In this document: in pieces, positions 16,688 through 24,503 of the stretch
Position numbering within the stretch: the stretch's first letter is position 1
Layout: the number at the start of each line of letters is the position of its first letter
Assembly: GCA_012735495.1 (NCBI GenBank)
Contig: JAAYHD010000055.1
Location: 62,001 to 126,000, forward strand
From: Clostridiales bacterium
Lineage (GTDB): Bacteria > Bacillota > Clostridia > Lachnospirales > Lachnospiraceae
DNA length: 64,000 nucleotides
Direction of reading: 5' to 3'
Position numbers and translations under genes: made by a program
The notes under the pieces: model-generated
Database searches by the model: none
Told to the model about the DNA's origin: nothing
Seen by the model: only the letters and a program-made list of their open reading frames with translations

Positions 16688-18487
16688 TCAATACAGCACC
16701 CCAAACACATAGTTTATCTCCGCATAATACTCTCCGGATGATATCACCGCAATATAGTAAGTACCGGCAGGAAAAACATCCCGTATGGCCTGGTACAGTA
16801 TTTCGCCTACATATACGTTTTCGCTGACAGCTACAAGCTCCGGTCCGTCCGGATCATTTGTTTCCTCGAATAACCCGATAATCAGGCTGTTCGTTTCAAA
16901 ACCGGTTTCTCCGTCTCCGAGAATAACAATCAAGCTTTCCTCCGGAATCACAATCTTGTAGATGTCAATTTCATTCGGGTAAATGGTTCCGAAAACGACA
17001 TTTAACGGATATATCTCCTGACATGTGTCAAAGCTTCCGCTTTTGGTCGTGTCTTCATAGACAACAGCAGAGCCCAGGTTATCTTCCAATTCTTTAAGAT
17101 ACTGCTCATAATATTCGTCAACCGTCATTGGTGACGAAGTGTCAACCATGTATATCTGGCTTATATCCAAGGCGAAATTCAGGTTCTGGCTGTCCGCGAT
17201 TCTCCAGGTGTTGATGCCGATGACCTCCCCGTATGCGTTTATCAGAGGCCCGCCGCTGTTGCCGGGATTGATTGCCGCATTGGTCTGGATGTACCTGACG
17301 TTATTGTTGTGCCTTGATACGCTTGAAACCAGCCCGTTGGTCAACGTATCCGTAAGACCGTAGGGGCTTCCGATTGCGTATACGGTTTCACCAACCTTGA
17401 TGCTGTAAGGGCATATTGGAAGAGCTTTCGCTTCCACGGGTACCCCCAGCAGGGCAATATCCATTTCCTCGTCGTAGCCCAATATGTGCTCGACTTCGTA
17501 TTCATCACCGTTTGGCATTTTTATATCAATCCATGGTTGACCTTCTATAACATGATAGTTGGTGACAACCACCCCGCTGAATATAAAGAATCCCGACCCG
17601 ATTGTATCAAGAGTCCGTACCTCAACCGTTGACGGTGAGCACATTTCATATATTTCTTCCGCATCCAGTTTATCACTCTTGGGTCTTTTATCATCTATAA
17701 CCTGAACATTTATAATAAGCTCCTCGTCAATACCGGAACAAGTAACGGTTAATGCGGCAGTTCCCTTATTACGGGCAAGGATGCCGAGTGTTAATGTGTC
17801 CCCGACCCACTCGCCAATTCTGTAATCAATGACATTGCTGTCGCTTACCGCGTATTTGAAAGAACTGCCATCCGGTACATCCTTTGCAGTAATAAGTATG
17901 TCCGTATCCTTGCTGATGACAAGATCTGTGACCACAGTATTCAGATGCCTGTTCTTAACACTGACCTCACATTTATATTCATCGGAGCGGTGAACCGCCG
18001 TAATTGTAGCAGTCCCTTCACCAACAGCATATACCATACCGTTGCTGCTTACCAAAACGACTTCTTCGTCGGAGCTTCTCCACTTTACGGTTTTTGTTGC
18101 CCCGTTAAGCGTAAGCTTGGCTGTTTCCGCCACATTAAGATCAAGTTTTTTTACATTAAGCGACAGATCCTTTACGGTAACCTTGCATTGGTATTTGTTT
18201 TTTCCTACTGTTGCGGTAATAACCACGGTTCCCTTTTTTACCGCTGTGACCGTCCCGTTTGACGATACTTTTGCTATTGATTTTTTTGATGACGACCATT
18301 TCGGCTTGGTTTTCGTCCCGGTCAGCTCAAGCTTGAAGGTTTCATTTATATAAAGCTCCAGTTCCGTTTTGTTTAGTTTTACTTCCGCAGCTTCCGCCAC
18401 AATCGCATGGTTCTGCGGAAAGATCGGTACGGCCGCAAACGCCATTAATAAAATCATAATAGAAATTAATATCTTACTTTTCTTCAT
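16688..18487 (-). CDS. secreted Big2-domain trypsin-like (HtrA-type) serine protease with PPC-like tail
   Basis: A 599-residue protein: signal peptide (about 1-33), two clear Big2 domains (about 35-180, with SIAKVSSNGTVTAVKKGT and VVLVSSNGMVYAVGEGT), a third Ig-like part (about 185-265), a trypsin-like S1C domain (about 285-460) and a beta-rich C-terminal part (about 490-599) like bacterial pre-peptidase C-terminal domains. The catalytic triad is visible: His312 (VTNYHVI), Asp343 (EEMDIALL) and Ser411 (NPGNSGGPL). HtrA proteins normally carry a membrane anchor and a PDZ domain; this one has neither. It probably acts outside the cell in protein processing or quality control. Big2 domains link it in style to the 1751-3850 protein. 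Confidence 0.85.
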   Translation of the reverse strand: MKKSKILISIMILLMAFAAVPIFPQNHAIVAEAAEVKLNKTELELYINETFKLELTGTKTKPKWSSSKKSIAKVSSNGTVTAVKKGTVVITATVGKNKYQCKVTVKDLSLNVKKLDLNVAETAKLTLNGATKTVKWRSSDEEVVLVSSNGMVYAVGEGTATITAVHRSDEYKCEVSVKNRHLNTVVTDLVISKDTDILITAKDVPDGSSFKYAVSDSNVIDYRIGEWVGDTLTLGILARNKGTAALTVTCSGIDEELIINVQVIDDKRPKSDKLDAEEIYEMCSPSTVEVRTLDTIGSGFFIFSGVVVTNYHVIEGQPWIDIKMPNGDEYEVEHILGYDEEMDIALLGVPVEAKALPICPYSIKVGETVYAIGSPYGLTDTLTNGLVSSVSRHNNNVRYIQTNAAINPGNSGGPLINAYGEVIGINTWRIADSQNLNFALDISQIYMVDTSSPMTVDEYYEQYLKELEDNLGSAVVYEDTTKSGSFDTCQEIYPLNVVFGTIYPNEIDIYKIVIPEESLIVILGDGETGFETNSLIIGLFEETNDPDGPELVAVSENVYVGEILYQAIRDVFPAGTYYIAVISSGEYYAEINYVFGVLY

Positions 18488-18601
18488 TGTGCCCCTCCAT
18501 AATTTTTATATCTGCCGCCTTATTTCAATTATACGCTATGTATATAACAACCTTTTTTTCCTGTTTTTGATAATTTTTCATAAAATTAAGACTGTGAAGC
18601 G

Positions 18602-19711
18602 TTAAAACGGGAACCTGAACCTGTCAAGACCCAGTTCGTCCCGAAGCTGCTTAAGCTCCCTTTGGACCGACTCATTAATCGGAACACCGCTGTCCTTGCG
18701 CTCCAGCCATACCAGGTACTCCTTCTCACCGGCCGTATATATGCGGTCATGGCCGGGTGCCTTCGTCGAGTTTCTTAAATCCCTCAATATATTTGAGGTG
18801 ACTTTTTTAAATGTATCCAGGCCCAAAAATGCTTCCGGATCTATGGCAATAAAGAAATGACCAAGAGGCATGGGTTTTTTGCCGCCGTCCTCCGCGACGC
18901 CCGAAAGCGCCTGCAGGTAACTGCCCTGCTGCAGCGCAGCGGAAAGTATCTCGACAACGGTTGCGTACCCGTAACCCTTATATCCTCCCAGTTCTTCCCC
19001 TATGCCTCCAAGCGGTGCCAGGGCGGCATTGCCCGAGCTTAAATCTTTAAGTATCTGTTCCGAATCGGTTTTTGGCTTACCGTCCCTTCCTATTACCATC
19101 CCTGCCGGGGTTTCCTTGCCGATGCGGGCAAAGTATTCAATCTTCCCCCTCTGGGTTATGGATGTCGCGCAGTCAAGAACAAACGGGAACTCTTCATCCG
19201 TTGGAAACCCGAAGGTCAGGGGATTGGTTCCGAGCATATTGTCAACACCGAAGGTCGGGGCAATGGATGGCCTTGCATTGGTGCCGGAAATGCCTATGCA
19301 CCCCTCATTTACAGCCATGGTCACATAATAACCCGCTATTCCATAATGGGTGGAGTTCCTGACCGCCACCATGCCCATACCATATGACTTGGCTTTTTCA
19401 ATAGCCATCTTCATAGCCTTATAACCTATGACCTGTCCCATTCCAAGATGTCCGTCCACGACTGCCGTCGTCGGGCCTTCCTTGATAATTTCGAAGTTGG
19501 TAACGGGGTTTTGAATGCCCGCTTTGATCCGGTCAAGATATATGGGCTTAAGCCTGTTGACCCCATGGGATTCAATACCGCGCCGGTCGGCTTCAAGCAG
19601 TACGTCAGTACATATACGGGCGTCCTCTTCGGGAACACCGTATTTTATAAACACCTCTGTTACAAATTCGGTTATGGTTTTCCAATCGACAATACATGTT
19701 TTCCCAGCCAT
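18602..19711 (-). CDS. Ldh2-family NAD(P)-dependent oxidoreductase (malate/L-lactate dehydrogenase type)
   Basis: A 369-residue member of the Ldh_2 family, whose members oxidise malate, L-sulfolactate, ureidoglycolate or similar 2-hydroxyacids with NAD(P). Family features seen are GIESHGVNRLKPIYLDRI, with the conserved SHG histidine, VRNSTHYGIAGYYV, the GTNPLTFGFPT turn and the late GGYKGYGYATVVEIL glycine-rich segment. The cofactor fold is unrelated to Rossmann lactate dehydrogenases. The substrate cannot be told from sequence, and no pathway neighbour settles it: the next gene upstream is an aldo/keto reductase behind its own tandem terminators. It appears monocistronic. Confidence 0.88.
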   Translation of the reverse strand: MAGKTCIVDWKTITEFVTEVFIKYGVPEEDARICTDVLLEADRRGIESHGVNRLKPIYLDRIKAGIQNPVTNFEIIKEGPTTAVVDGHLGMGQVIGYKAMKMAIEKAKSYGMGMVAVRNSTHYGIAGYYVTMAVNEGCIGISGTNARPSIAPTFGVDNMLGTNPLTFGFPTDEEFPFVLDCATSITQRGKIEYFARIGKETPAGMVIGRDGKPKTDSEQILKDLSSGNAALAPLGGIGEELGGYKGYGYATVVEILSAALQQGSYLQALSGVAEDGGKKPMPLGHFFIAIDPEAFLGLDTFKKVTSNILRDLRNSTKAPGHDRIYTAGEKEYLVWLERKDSGVPINESVQRELKQLRDELGLDRFRFPF

Positions 19712-19803
19712 TATCTTTGCCGCTTCCTCACTTTATAATAATATTTTTTGTTTCATTTTAACATCATTGGAAAGAATATGCAAGAAACCAGTCTTGGCGG
19801 AAT

Positions 19804-19859
19804 AAAACCTGCCTTGGCAGGTTTCATAATAAAATAAATAAAACCTGCCAAGGCAGGTT
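19804..19859 (-). terminator. tandem mirrored terminators after the aldo/keto reductase gene
   Basis: Two hairpins with identical arms AAACCTGCC/GGCAGGTTT (19804-19824, centre TT; 19841-19859, centre AA). In the minus direction each is followed by TTTTATT. They begin 26 bases past the stop. The two units are reverse complements, so they could also fold onto each other. Confidence 0.85.
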
Positions 19860-19884
19860 ACATTTATTGAATATATAAATCTTT

Positions 19885-20688
19885 TTACAATCTGTCCAGT
19901 ATGCTCATGTCCTCATCACCAATTACAAAGTCAACCTGGGCATTTGATATTATCCTCTCCTTCTTGGTTGACTTCGGAATAACAACCATGTCCTTCTGCA
20001 GGCAGTACCTTATGCAAAGCTGAGCCGTCGTTACGTTATATTTCTCCGCCATTTTCACGATTTCACTGTTACTTAGGATTCTGCCGGTGGCAAGCGGTGA
20101 GTAGGCGGTAATAAGAATACCGATCTTCCTGCAGTATTCAACCACATCCTCCTGCCTGTCCCCTATATGGAACCGTATCTGGTTCACCATGGGCTTATAT
20201 TTGCACATGGCAAGAATTGGCTCGATGTGCTTTTGCTCGAAATTCGATATGCCGATGGCCTTCACCTTTCCGCTCTCGTAGATTTCCTCGAAAGCTTTCC
20301 AGCTCTCCACATTGCCCGTGGTGCAGTCAAGGCCTATCTTGCTCCACGGCCAGGGTGCATGGATCAGGTACAGGTCGATATAATCCAGCCCAAGGGCTTT
20401 CAGAGATTTTTCAAAGCAGGCATGGGCCACATCATAGCCCTTATTCTCAGCTGGAAGCTTTGTCGTTACAAATATTTCTTCCCTCGGTATCCCGGAATCC
20501 TTTATCGCTCTTCCTACACTGGCTTCATTTCCGTATGCCATGGCGGTATCAATATGCCTGTATCCTGCCTCCAGGGCCCATCTTACGGAATTATAAGCCT
20601 CATCGCCGTCCGGAATCTGCCATGTTCCAAGACCTAATTTCGGCATCTTCACGCCGTTTTCCAGTGTATATGTTTCATTTAGAATCAT
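19885..20688 (-). CDS. aldo/keto reductase
   Basis: A 267-residue NADPH-dependent TIM-barrel reductase of the AKR5-like group, which reduces small aldehydes, ketones or methylglyoxal-type carbonyls. The catalytic tetrad is visible as Asp47 and Tyr52 (HIDTAMAYGNE), Lys77 (VTTKLP) and His110 (LYLIHAPWP). The cofactor-binding end has IPKSTKKERIISNAQV. It starts at an ATG with AAAGGAGG upstream and is followed by tandem terminators. A palindrome separates it from mgtE upstream, so it is probably a single-gene unit. The window also encodes methylglyoxal synthase (30877-31356), a possible but unproven source of substrate. Confidence 0.92.
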   Translation of the reverse strand: MILNETYTLENGVKMPKLGLGTWQIPDGDEAYNSVRWALEAGYRHIDTAMAYGNEASVGRAIKDSGIPREEIFVTTKLPAENKGYDVAHACFEKSLKALGLDYIDLYLIHAPWPWSKIGLDCTTGNVESWKAFEEIYESGKVKAIGISNFEQKHIEPILAMCKYKPMVNQIRFHIGDRQEDVVEYCRKIGILITAYSPLATGRILSNSEIVKMAEKYNVTTAQLCIRYCLQKDMVVIPKSTKKERIISNAQVDFVIGDEDMSILDRL

Positions 20689-20709
20689 ATAGCCGCCTCC
20701 TTTTTGTTA

Positions 20710-20726
20710 ATGGTGCCTGGCACCAT
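20710..20726. repeat. palindrome ATGGTGCC-T-GGCACCAT
   Basis: A 17-base near-perfect palindrome with 8-base arms, 4 bases beyond the mgtE stop and just before the ribosome-binding site of the aldo/keto reductase. It may be a weak terminator or one copy of a dispersed palindromic repeat; only one copy is seen in this window. Confidence 0.5.
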
Positions 20727-20730
20727 ACTA

Positions 20731-22077
20731 TTACATAACTAAATTTGTTATACCGAAATAAAAGATCAGCGATATTGCGTCAACTATGGTTGTTATAAAT
20801 GGCGCGGACATGACAGCCGGGTCGAAACCGACTCTTTTTGCGACCATAGGGAGAGCCGAACCTACCGTTTTTGCAACAAGCACGGTAAGAACCAGCGTAA
20901 TGTTTACTATGAGCGCCACCTTAAGCCCCACCTGGTCAAACAGCATGAGTTTAATGAAATTAATGGTGGCCAGGGTGAATCCGCAAAGAATCGCCACTCT
21001 TGATTCCTTCCAAAGGACTTTGAAGATGTCCCTGAACTCCATTTCATGCAGCGAAAGCCCGCGGATTATTGTTGCTGATGACTGGCTTCCGCTGTTGCCT
21101 CCTGTATCCATCAGCATCGGTATATATGTCGTAAGTATGACGTACTTCTTCAGTGCGTCCTGGAAACCTGTTATGATCATTCCGGTAAAGGATGCCGAAA
21201 TCATGAGTATAAGAAGCCACGGCATACGGCTCTTCCATATGTCAAATGCGGTCTTCTTCAGATAAGGCGTGTCCGTCGGAGTAATAGCCGCCATGATTTC
21301 AATGTCCTCGGTGGTCTCTCTTTCCATGACGTCCCATGCGTCGTCAATGGTTACGATACCGACCATTCTCTTGTCCTTATCCACCACGGGAACTACCGTC
21401 AGGTCGTATTTACCGAACATGTTGGCCACTTCTTCCTGGTCGTCAAAGGTATTGGCATAGATGACATTCCTGTCCATCAGTTCTTCAATTGTTTTGTCGT
21501 CATCGGAAAGAACAATGGTCCTTAACGCTATTTGTCCAATTAAATGGTTCACATTATCAGTTACATAGCAAACCTCGATTGTTTCACTGTCAAGCCCGAT
21601 TCTGCGTATCTTTGCAATAGCGTCGGCTATGGTCATGCTTGAACGCAGGCTGACATACTCGGTGGTCATTATGCTTCCCGCCGAGTCCTGGGGATAATTT
21701 AGTATCTGGTTGATAGTCTTTCTTGTGCTGTCCGTGGAATTTTTCAAGATACGCTTTACTACATTGGCAGGCATCTCCTCGACAATATCGACCATATCGT
21801 CGATATAGAGCTCTTCAATGACTTCTTTAAGCTCGTTGTCGGAGAAGCTGTCGATAAGGGCCTTCTGCTGTTCGGTATCCATCTCGACAAATGTGTCCGC
21901 AGCCAGGTCCTTGGGTAAAAGCCTGAACAGCAGCAACATGTTTTTCTCCGGAAGCCTGCCAAGCAGCTCGGCCAAATCGTAAGAATTAAACTCGGAAATC
22001 TTATCTTTGAGAAGCTTGTAATGCTTCTGCTCAATCATTTCCATGATCTTGTTTTCGAGCTCTGTGAATCTTGCCAT
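20731..22077 (-). CDS. mgtE: MgtE magnesium transporter
   Basis: A 448-residue magnesium channel: the MgtE_N superhelical domain (about 1-130), two CBS domains (about 135-260) and a C-terminal block of five membrane helices (about 280-448). The ion-path signature is clear (YIPMLMDTGGNSGSQSSATI). In the family the cytosolic domains close the pore when internal magnesium is high. The ATG at 22077 has AGGAGG eight bases upstream; the in-frame GTG eight codons earlier overlaps that site. The gene has an unusually long (about 260-base) leader with a 33-codon ORF and an inverted repeat that covers the ribosome-binding site. Confidence 0.95.
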   Translation of the reverse strand: MARFTELENKIMEMIEQKHYKLLKDKISEFNSYDLAELLGRLPEKNMLLLFRLLPKDLAADTFVEMDTEQQKALIDSFSDNELKEVIEELYIDDMVDIVEEMPANVVKRILKNSTDSTRKTINQILNYPQDSAGSIMTTEYVSLRSSMTIADAIAKIRRIGLDSETIEVCYVTDNVNHLIGQIALRTIVLSDDDKTIEELMDRNVIYANTFDDQEEVANMFGKYDLTVVPVVDKDKRMVGIVTIDDAWDVMERETTEDIEIMAAITPTDTPYLKKTAFDIWKSRMPWLLILMISASFTGMIITGFQDALKKYVILTTYIPMLMDTGGNSGSQSSATIIRGLSLHEMEFRDIFKVLWKESRVAILCGFTLATINFIKLMLFDQVGLKVALIVNITLVLTVLVAKTVGSALPMVAKRVGFDPAVMSAPFITTIVDAISLIFYFGITNLVM

Positions 22078-22085
22078 ATTATCAA

Positions 22086-22146
22086 CCTCCTGCCGAAGCA
22101 CAACTTAAGCATCACATCCGATGCCGCATGCTTCATCCGGCAGGAG
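22086..22146 (-). promoter_or_regulatory. stem that sequesters the mgtE Shine-Dalgarno sequence
   Basis: In mgtE mRNA, CTCCTGCCG (within 22131-22146) pairs over 9 contiguous bases with CGGCAGGAG (within 22087-22098), which contains the mgtE ribosome-binding site; 3 more pairs form across a bulge. A competing 7-bp stem (GATGCCG / CGGCATC, 22120-22126 with 22149-22155) would hold the first arm in its loop and could free the site. Confidence 0.6.
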
Positions 22147-22153
22147 TCCGGCA

Positions 22154-22255
22154 TCAAATAACTGGAGCATGGGCAAAGTACGGATGCTTAATAGTTATGC
22201 TTCCATATTTTGATTTGATTTTTCGTCTGCTGCGACAACTACCGTCAGCATCCAT
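22154..22255 (-). CDS. small upstream ORF in the mgtE leader (33 codons)
   Basis: An ATG at 22255 with AAAGGAG 12 bases upstream opens a 33-residue frame (MDADGSCRSRRKIKSKYGSI, then TIKHPYFAHAPVI) ending in TGA at 22154-22156, at the edge of the competing stem described for the mgtE leader. The peptide is basic in its first half and has no recognised domain. Its position, between the predicted promoter and the hairpin covering the mgtE ribosome-binding site, is that of a regulatory leader peptide. Whether it is translated is unknown; the spacing from the ribosome-binding site is slightly long. Confidence 0.4.
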   Translation of the reverse strand: MDADGSCRSRRKIKSKYGSITIKHPYFAHAPVI

Positions 22256-22307
22256 CTTGCTAAAACACTCCTTTCAAAATGAAAAACATACAGGTTTTAC
22301 ACCCGCT

Positions 22308-22330
22308 TTTATGCATGACACATGCATAAA
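22308..22330 (-). promoter_or_regulatory. 10-bp hairpin near the 5' end of the mgtE leader
   Basis: TTTATGCATG-TGT-CATGCATAAA is a perfect 10-bp stem with a 3-base loop, about 10 bases into the predicted transcript. It may stabilise the leader or be part of a regulatory fold. Confidence 0.45.
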
Positions 22331-22345
22331 CTTCTCAACAAGAAT

Positions 22346-22374
22346 AGTCTAGCCTTTCCGAAAATTACTGTCAA
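22346..22374 (-). promoter_or_regulatory. predicted promoter of the mgtE leader
   Basis: TTGACA (22369-22374), a 17-base spacer and TAGACT (22346-22351), giving a leader of about 260 bases before mgtE. Confidence 0.55.
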
Positions 22375-22390
22375 GATAAATCAAAATCTA

Positions 22391-22445
22391 ATATAAAAGG
22401 ATAACCAATAAATCCTTTTATAATCGGAAAATAACGGTTATCCTT
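22391..22445 (-). terminator. terminator after the LCP-family gene
   Basis: AAGGATAACC and GGTTATCCTT (22397-22406 and 22436-22445) form a perfect 10-bp stem with a 29-base loop, followed in the minus direction by TTTTATATT. It starts 10 bases past the stop. Confidence 0.7.
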
Positions 22446-22455
22446 CATTCATCGG

Positions 22456-23625
22456 CTAATTGCCCGATTGCGTACTCCCGGCGATTTTGGCCAGGGATTC
22501 TTTTGCCTCCTCCTCGGTATACCCGTAGATGAACTTAAACAGCTCTATCCGGTTGGTTTCCCAGTCAAGTATGATGGGATATCCGATTCCGTTATATTTC
22601 TTAGGCGCATCAAATGCCCCGTCCACGGGAATCCTGAAGGTTTCCATAGTTGTTATCCTGTTCTCGACAACAACCGACATCATCTTTTCAATTTCCTTGC
22701 GGTCCAGGTCCGTCGTCACATAGCCTAAAGCCTCGGAAGCTATACTAAAGATTTTAAGGATGTTTTTCGACGACATTAGGCTTTTGAGCATGGCTGACAA
22801 TGCCCTCTGCTGGCGTATAACACGGCCGTAATCGTAATTTGCCCCACCCAGGGTTTTAACCTTTCTTACCCTAACATAGCCCAATACCTGGTTGCCGTTA
22901 AGCTTGTTGACGCCGGGGACAACATTCCTATTGGCTTTCTTGGAAATATAATTTGTCCTGTTCAGATACTCGGCTTCTTCCTTGCCAAGCTCGATTTCAA
23001 TGCCTCCCAGAAGATCCACTATTTTCTCAAAGGCCTCAAAATCTACCGATGCGTACCCGTCGATATGAATCATGTAATTCTTCTCAATGGTTTCAATAAG
23101 CAAGTCCGCACCGCCCTTGGCATAGGCGGAATTCAGCTTGTTTGCCTTGTATCCCGGTATCTCCACATAGCTGTCCCTAAGCAGCGAGGTAAGCTTAATT
23201 TTTGCCTCCTTGGTATCAATGGTGGCTATAAGCATGGCATCGGTGTTTTTAGCACCATAAAATTCTTCAATGCCAAAAAGCAGATAGTTGAAAATATGCT
23301 CCTCATGCACAACGTCTTCCGAAGGCTTCCTTTTTTCCTCAGGTTCCTTTTTGTCATCACCCGTGTTGTCATACTGCAGGTTTTTGAATACATACCTGCT
23401 TGCCGCTTTATATATGAGGCTTCTCCCGGGTTTTGTACCAATAAAAAATATAAACAGGGCCAGTACTGCAAGTACGGTTATTCCCAATGCCTTAAGAACC
23501 CTGTGTCTTTTCTTCCTGTTTTTTCTCTTGGATTTTTTTTCTTTATCTGTATCGGACCTGCCGTCTTCCTCCATGATTGCAAGAACCTGCTGTTTCAACA
23601 ATTCTTCAGTCTTCTTTTTAGCCAT
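22456..23625 (-). CDS. LytR-CpsA-Psr (LCP) family cell-wall transferase
   Basis: A 389-residue protein with a basic cytoplasmic head (about 1-40, KKKSKRKNRKKRHR), one membrane helix (about 43-65) and an extracytoplasmic LCP domain (about 110-330). Family features are the strand YLLFGIEE, TDAMLIATID, the arginine-rich SLLRDSYVEIPG, KLNSAYAKGG, DLLGGIEIELGKEEAEYLN and the active-site-rim GYVRVRKVKTLGGANYDYGR with RQQRALSAM. LCP enzymes transfer glycopolymers such as teichoic acid or capsule from undecaprenyl-pyrophosphate carriers to peptidoglycan. It appears to be a single-gene unit with its own terminator; the wall polymer cannot be named from here. Confidence 0.92.
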   Translation of the reverse strand: MAKKKTEELLKQQVLAIMEEDGRSDTDKEKKSKRKNRKKRHRVLKALGITVLAVLALFIFFIGTKPGRSLIYKAASRYVFKNLQYDNTGDDKKEPEEKRKPSEDVVHEEHIFNYLLFGIEEFYGAKNTDAMLIATIDTKEAKIKLTSLLRDSYVEIPGYKANKLNSAYAKGGADLLIETIEKNYMIHIDGYASVDFEAFEKIVDLLGGIEIELGKEEAEYLNRTNYISKKANRNVVPGVNKLNGNQVLGYVRVRKVKTLGGANYDYGRVIRQQRALSAMLKSLMSSKNILKIFSIASEALGYVTTDLDRKEIEKMMSVVVENRITTMETFRIPVDGAFDAPKKYNGIGYPIILDWETNRIELFKFIYGYTEEEAKESLAKIAGSTQSGN

Positions 23626-23860
23626 AAAAACCTCTCTTTCATAAATCCGGTAAAAAAACTGTGTCGATTGCTTGTGTCATAAGCAAATTGCTATCTTATT
23701 TTATCACAAAATTTCGAAATATAAAGTCATATATAAATATTTAAAGAAAATTTAAAATTCAGAAAATTTTCCCTTGTGATATATTTGCCGGGCTATCCTC
23801 CTCCCTTACAGATGTCCTTTGGCACTGTACAAAAGCACATGTTGACCTGGGCCTTTATGA

Positions 23861-24154
23861 TGTAACCGTGTATTTGCCAACAACTATGATGTGCTTATCC
23901 TTGACGAGCCCTCCAGCGCCCTGGACCCGATTGCGGAATACACCCTCAACACCAATATGATGGACAAGATGGGCGACTCCTCGGTAATATTCATCTCCCA
24001 CAGGCTGTCCACAACCCGCAATGCCGACCGGATATATATGTTTGCGAATGGAGAAATCATAGAAGAAGGCACCCATGAGGAGTTGATGTCGAAGAACGGC
24101 GCTTATGCGGAAATGTTCGAAAAGCGGGCCCACTATTATAAACTCAATATATAA
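23861..24154 (+). pseudogene. 3' remnant of an ABC transporter ATPase (exporter type)
   Basis: Only the last about 98 codons of a transporter ATPase remain on the plus strand. They hold the Walker B/D-loop segment NNYDVLILDEPSSALDPIAE, the switch histidine in VIFISHRLSTTRNADRIYMF and the exporter tail GEIIEEGTHEELMSKNGAYA. Walker A, the LSGGQ signature and all membrane helices are missing, and a stop codon (TGA 23858-23860) lies directly upstream in frame. The gene is therefore truncated, and the surrounding DNA shows no recognisable 5' part. It lies just upstream of the tRNA pair. A GTG at 23891 could give an 87-residue product, but it would be non-functional as an ATPase. Confidence 0.85.
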
Positions 24155-24205
24155 CAAGCTTACTGCTTATGGTATGCATTTCCAAATGATACCTTAATTA
24201 TATAA

Positions 24206-24233
24206 TTGACATTTTTTAAAGTTTTGCTATACT
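24206..24233 (+). promoter_or_regulatory. predicted promoter of the tRNA operon
   Basis: TTGACA (24206-24211), a 16-base spacer and TATACT (24228-24233), 10 bases before tRNA-Ala. Confidence 0.75.
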
Positions 24234-24243
24234 AGTTAGTACT

Positions 24244-24316
24244 GGGGCATTAGCGCAGTTGGGAGCGCACCACACTGGCAGTGTGGGGGTCAGGGGTTCA
24301 AGTCCCCTATGCTCCA
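24244..24316 (+). tRNA. tRNA-Ala (anticodon GGC)
   Basis: A 73-base cloverleaf: acceptor GGGGCAT/ATGCTCC, D-arm GCGC/GCGC, anticodon stem CCACA/TGTGG with loop CTGGCAG (anticodon GGC, reading GCC), T-arm AGGGG-TTCAAGT-CCCCT, discriminator A. CCA is not encoded. Confidence 0.95.
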
Positions 24317-24319
24317 CAT

Positions 24320-24393
24320 GGAGTCATAGCTCAGCTGGGATGAGCGTTCGCTTGACGTGCGAAAGGTCATGGGTTCGAATCCCTTTGACTCCA
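24320..24393 (+). tRNA. tRNA-Val (anticodon GAC)
   Basis: A 74-base cloverleaf three bases after tRNA-Ala: acceptor GGAGTCA/TGACTCC, anticodon stem TTCGC/GCGAA with loop TTGACGT (anticodon GAC, reading GUC), T-arm with GGGTTCGAATCCC, discriminator A. CCA is not encoded. Confidence 0.95.
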
Positions 24394-24398
24394 TCAAT

Positions 24399-24447
24399 AA
24401 AAAGGAATGTTTTCAGGGAACGATGTCCCTTGGAAACATTCCTTTTT
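24399..24447 (+). terminator. terminator of the tRNA operon
   Basis: AAAAAGGAATGTTT pairs with AAACATTCCTTTTT at the base of a hairpin whose inner part is CAGGGA/TCCCTTG, ending in a T run. It is 5 bases past tRNA-Val. In reverse it may also stop transcripts from the PAS-AraC gene at 24504. Confidence 0.9.
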
Positions 24448-24503
24448 CATTCAGTAAATACACCTGTTTATCCTCCACGCCAAACATGTTCAACACCCGT
24501 CTC

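Noticed and set aside
22078..22374. M-box (ykoK) magnesium riboswitch before mgtE
   Set aside because: The conserved GTTAGGTGAGGC-type core is not present on the transcribed strand; only the hairpins and small ORF described above are seen.
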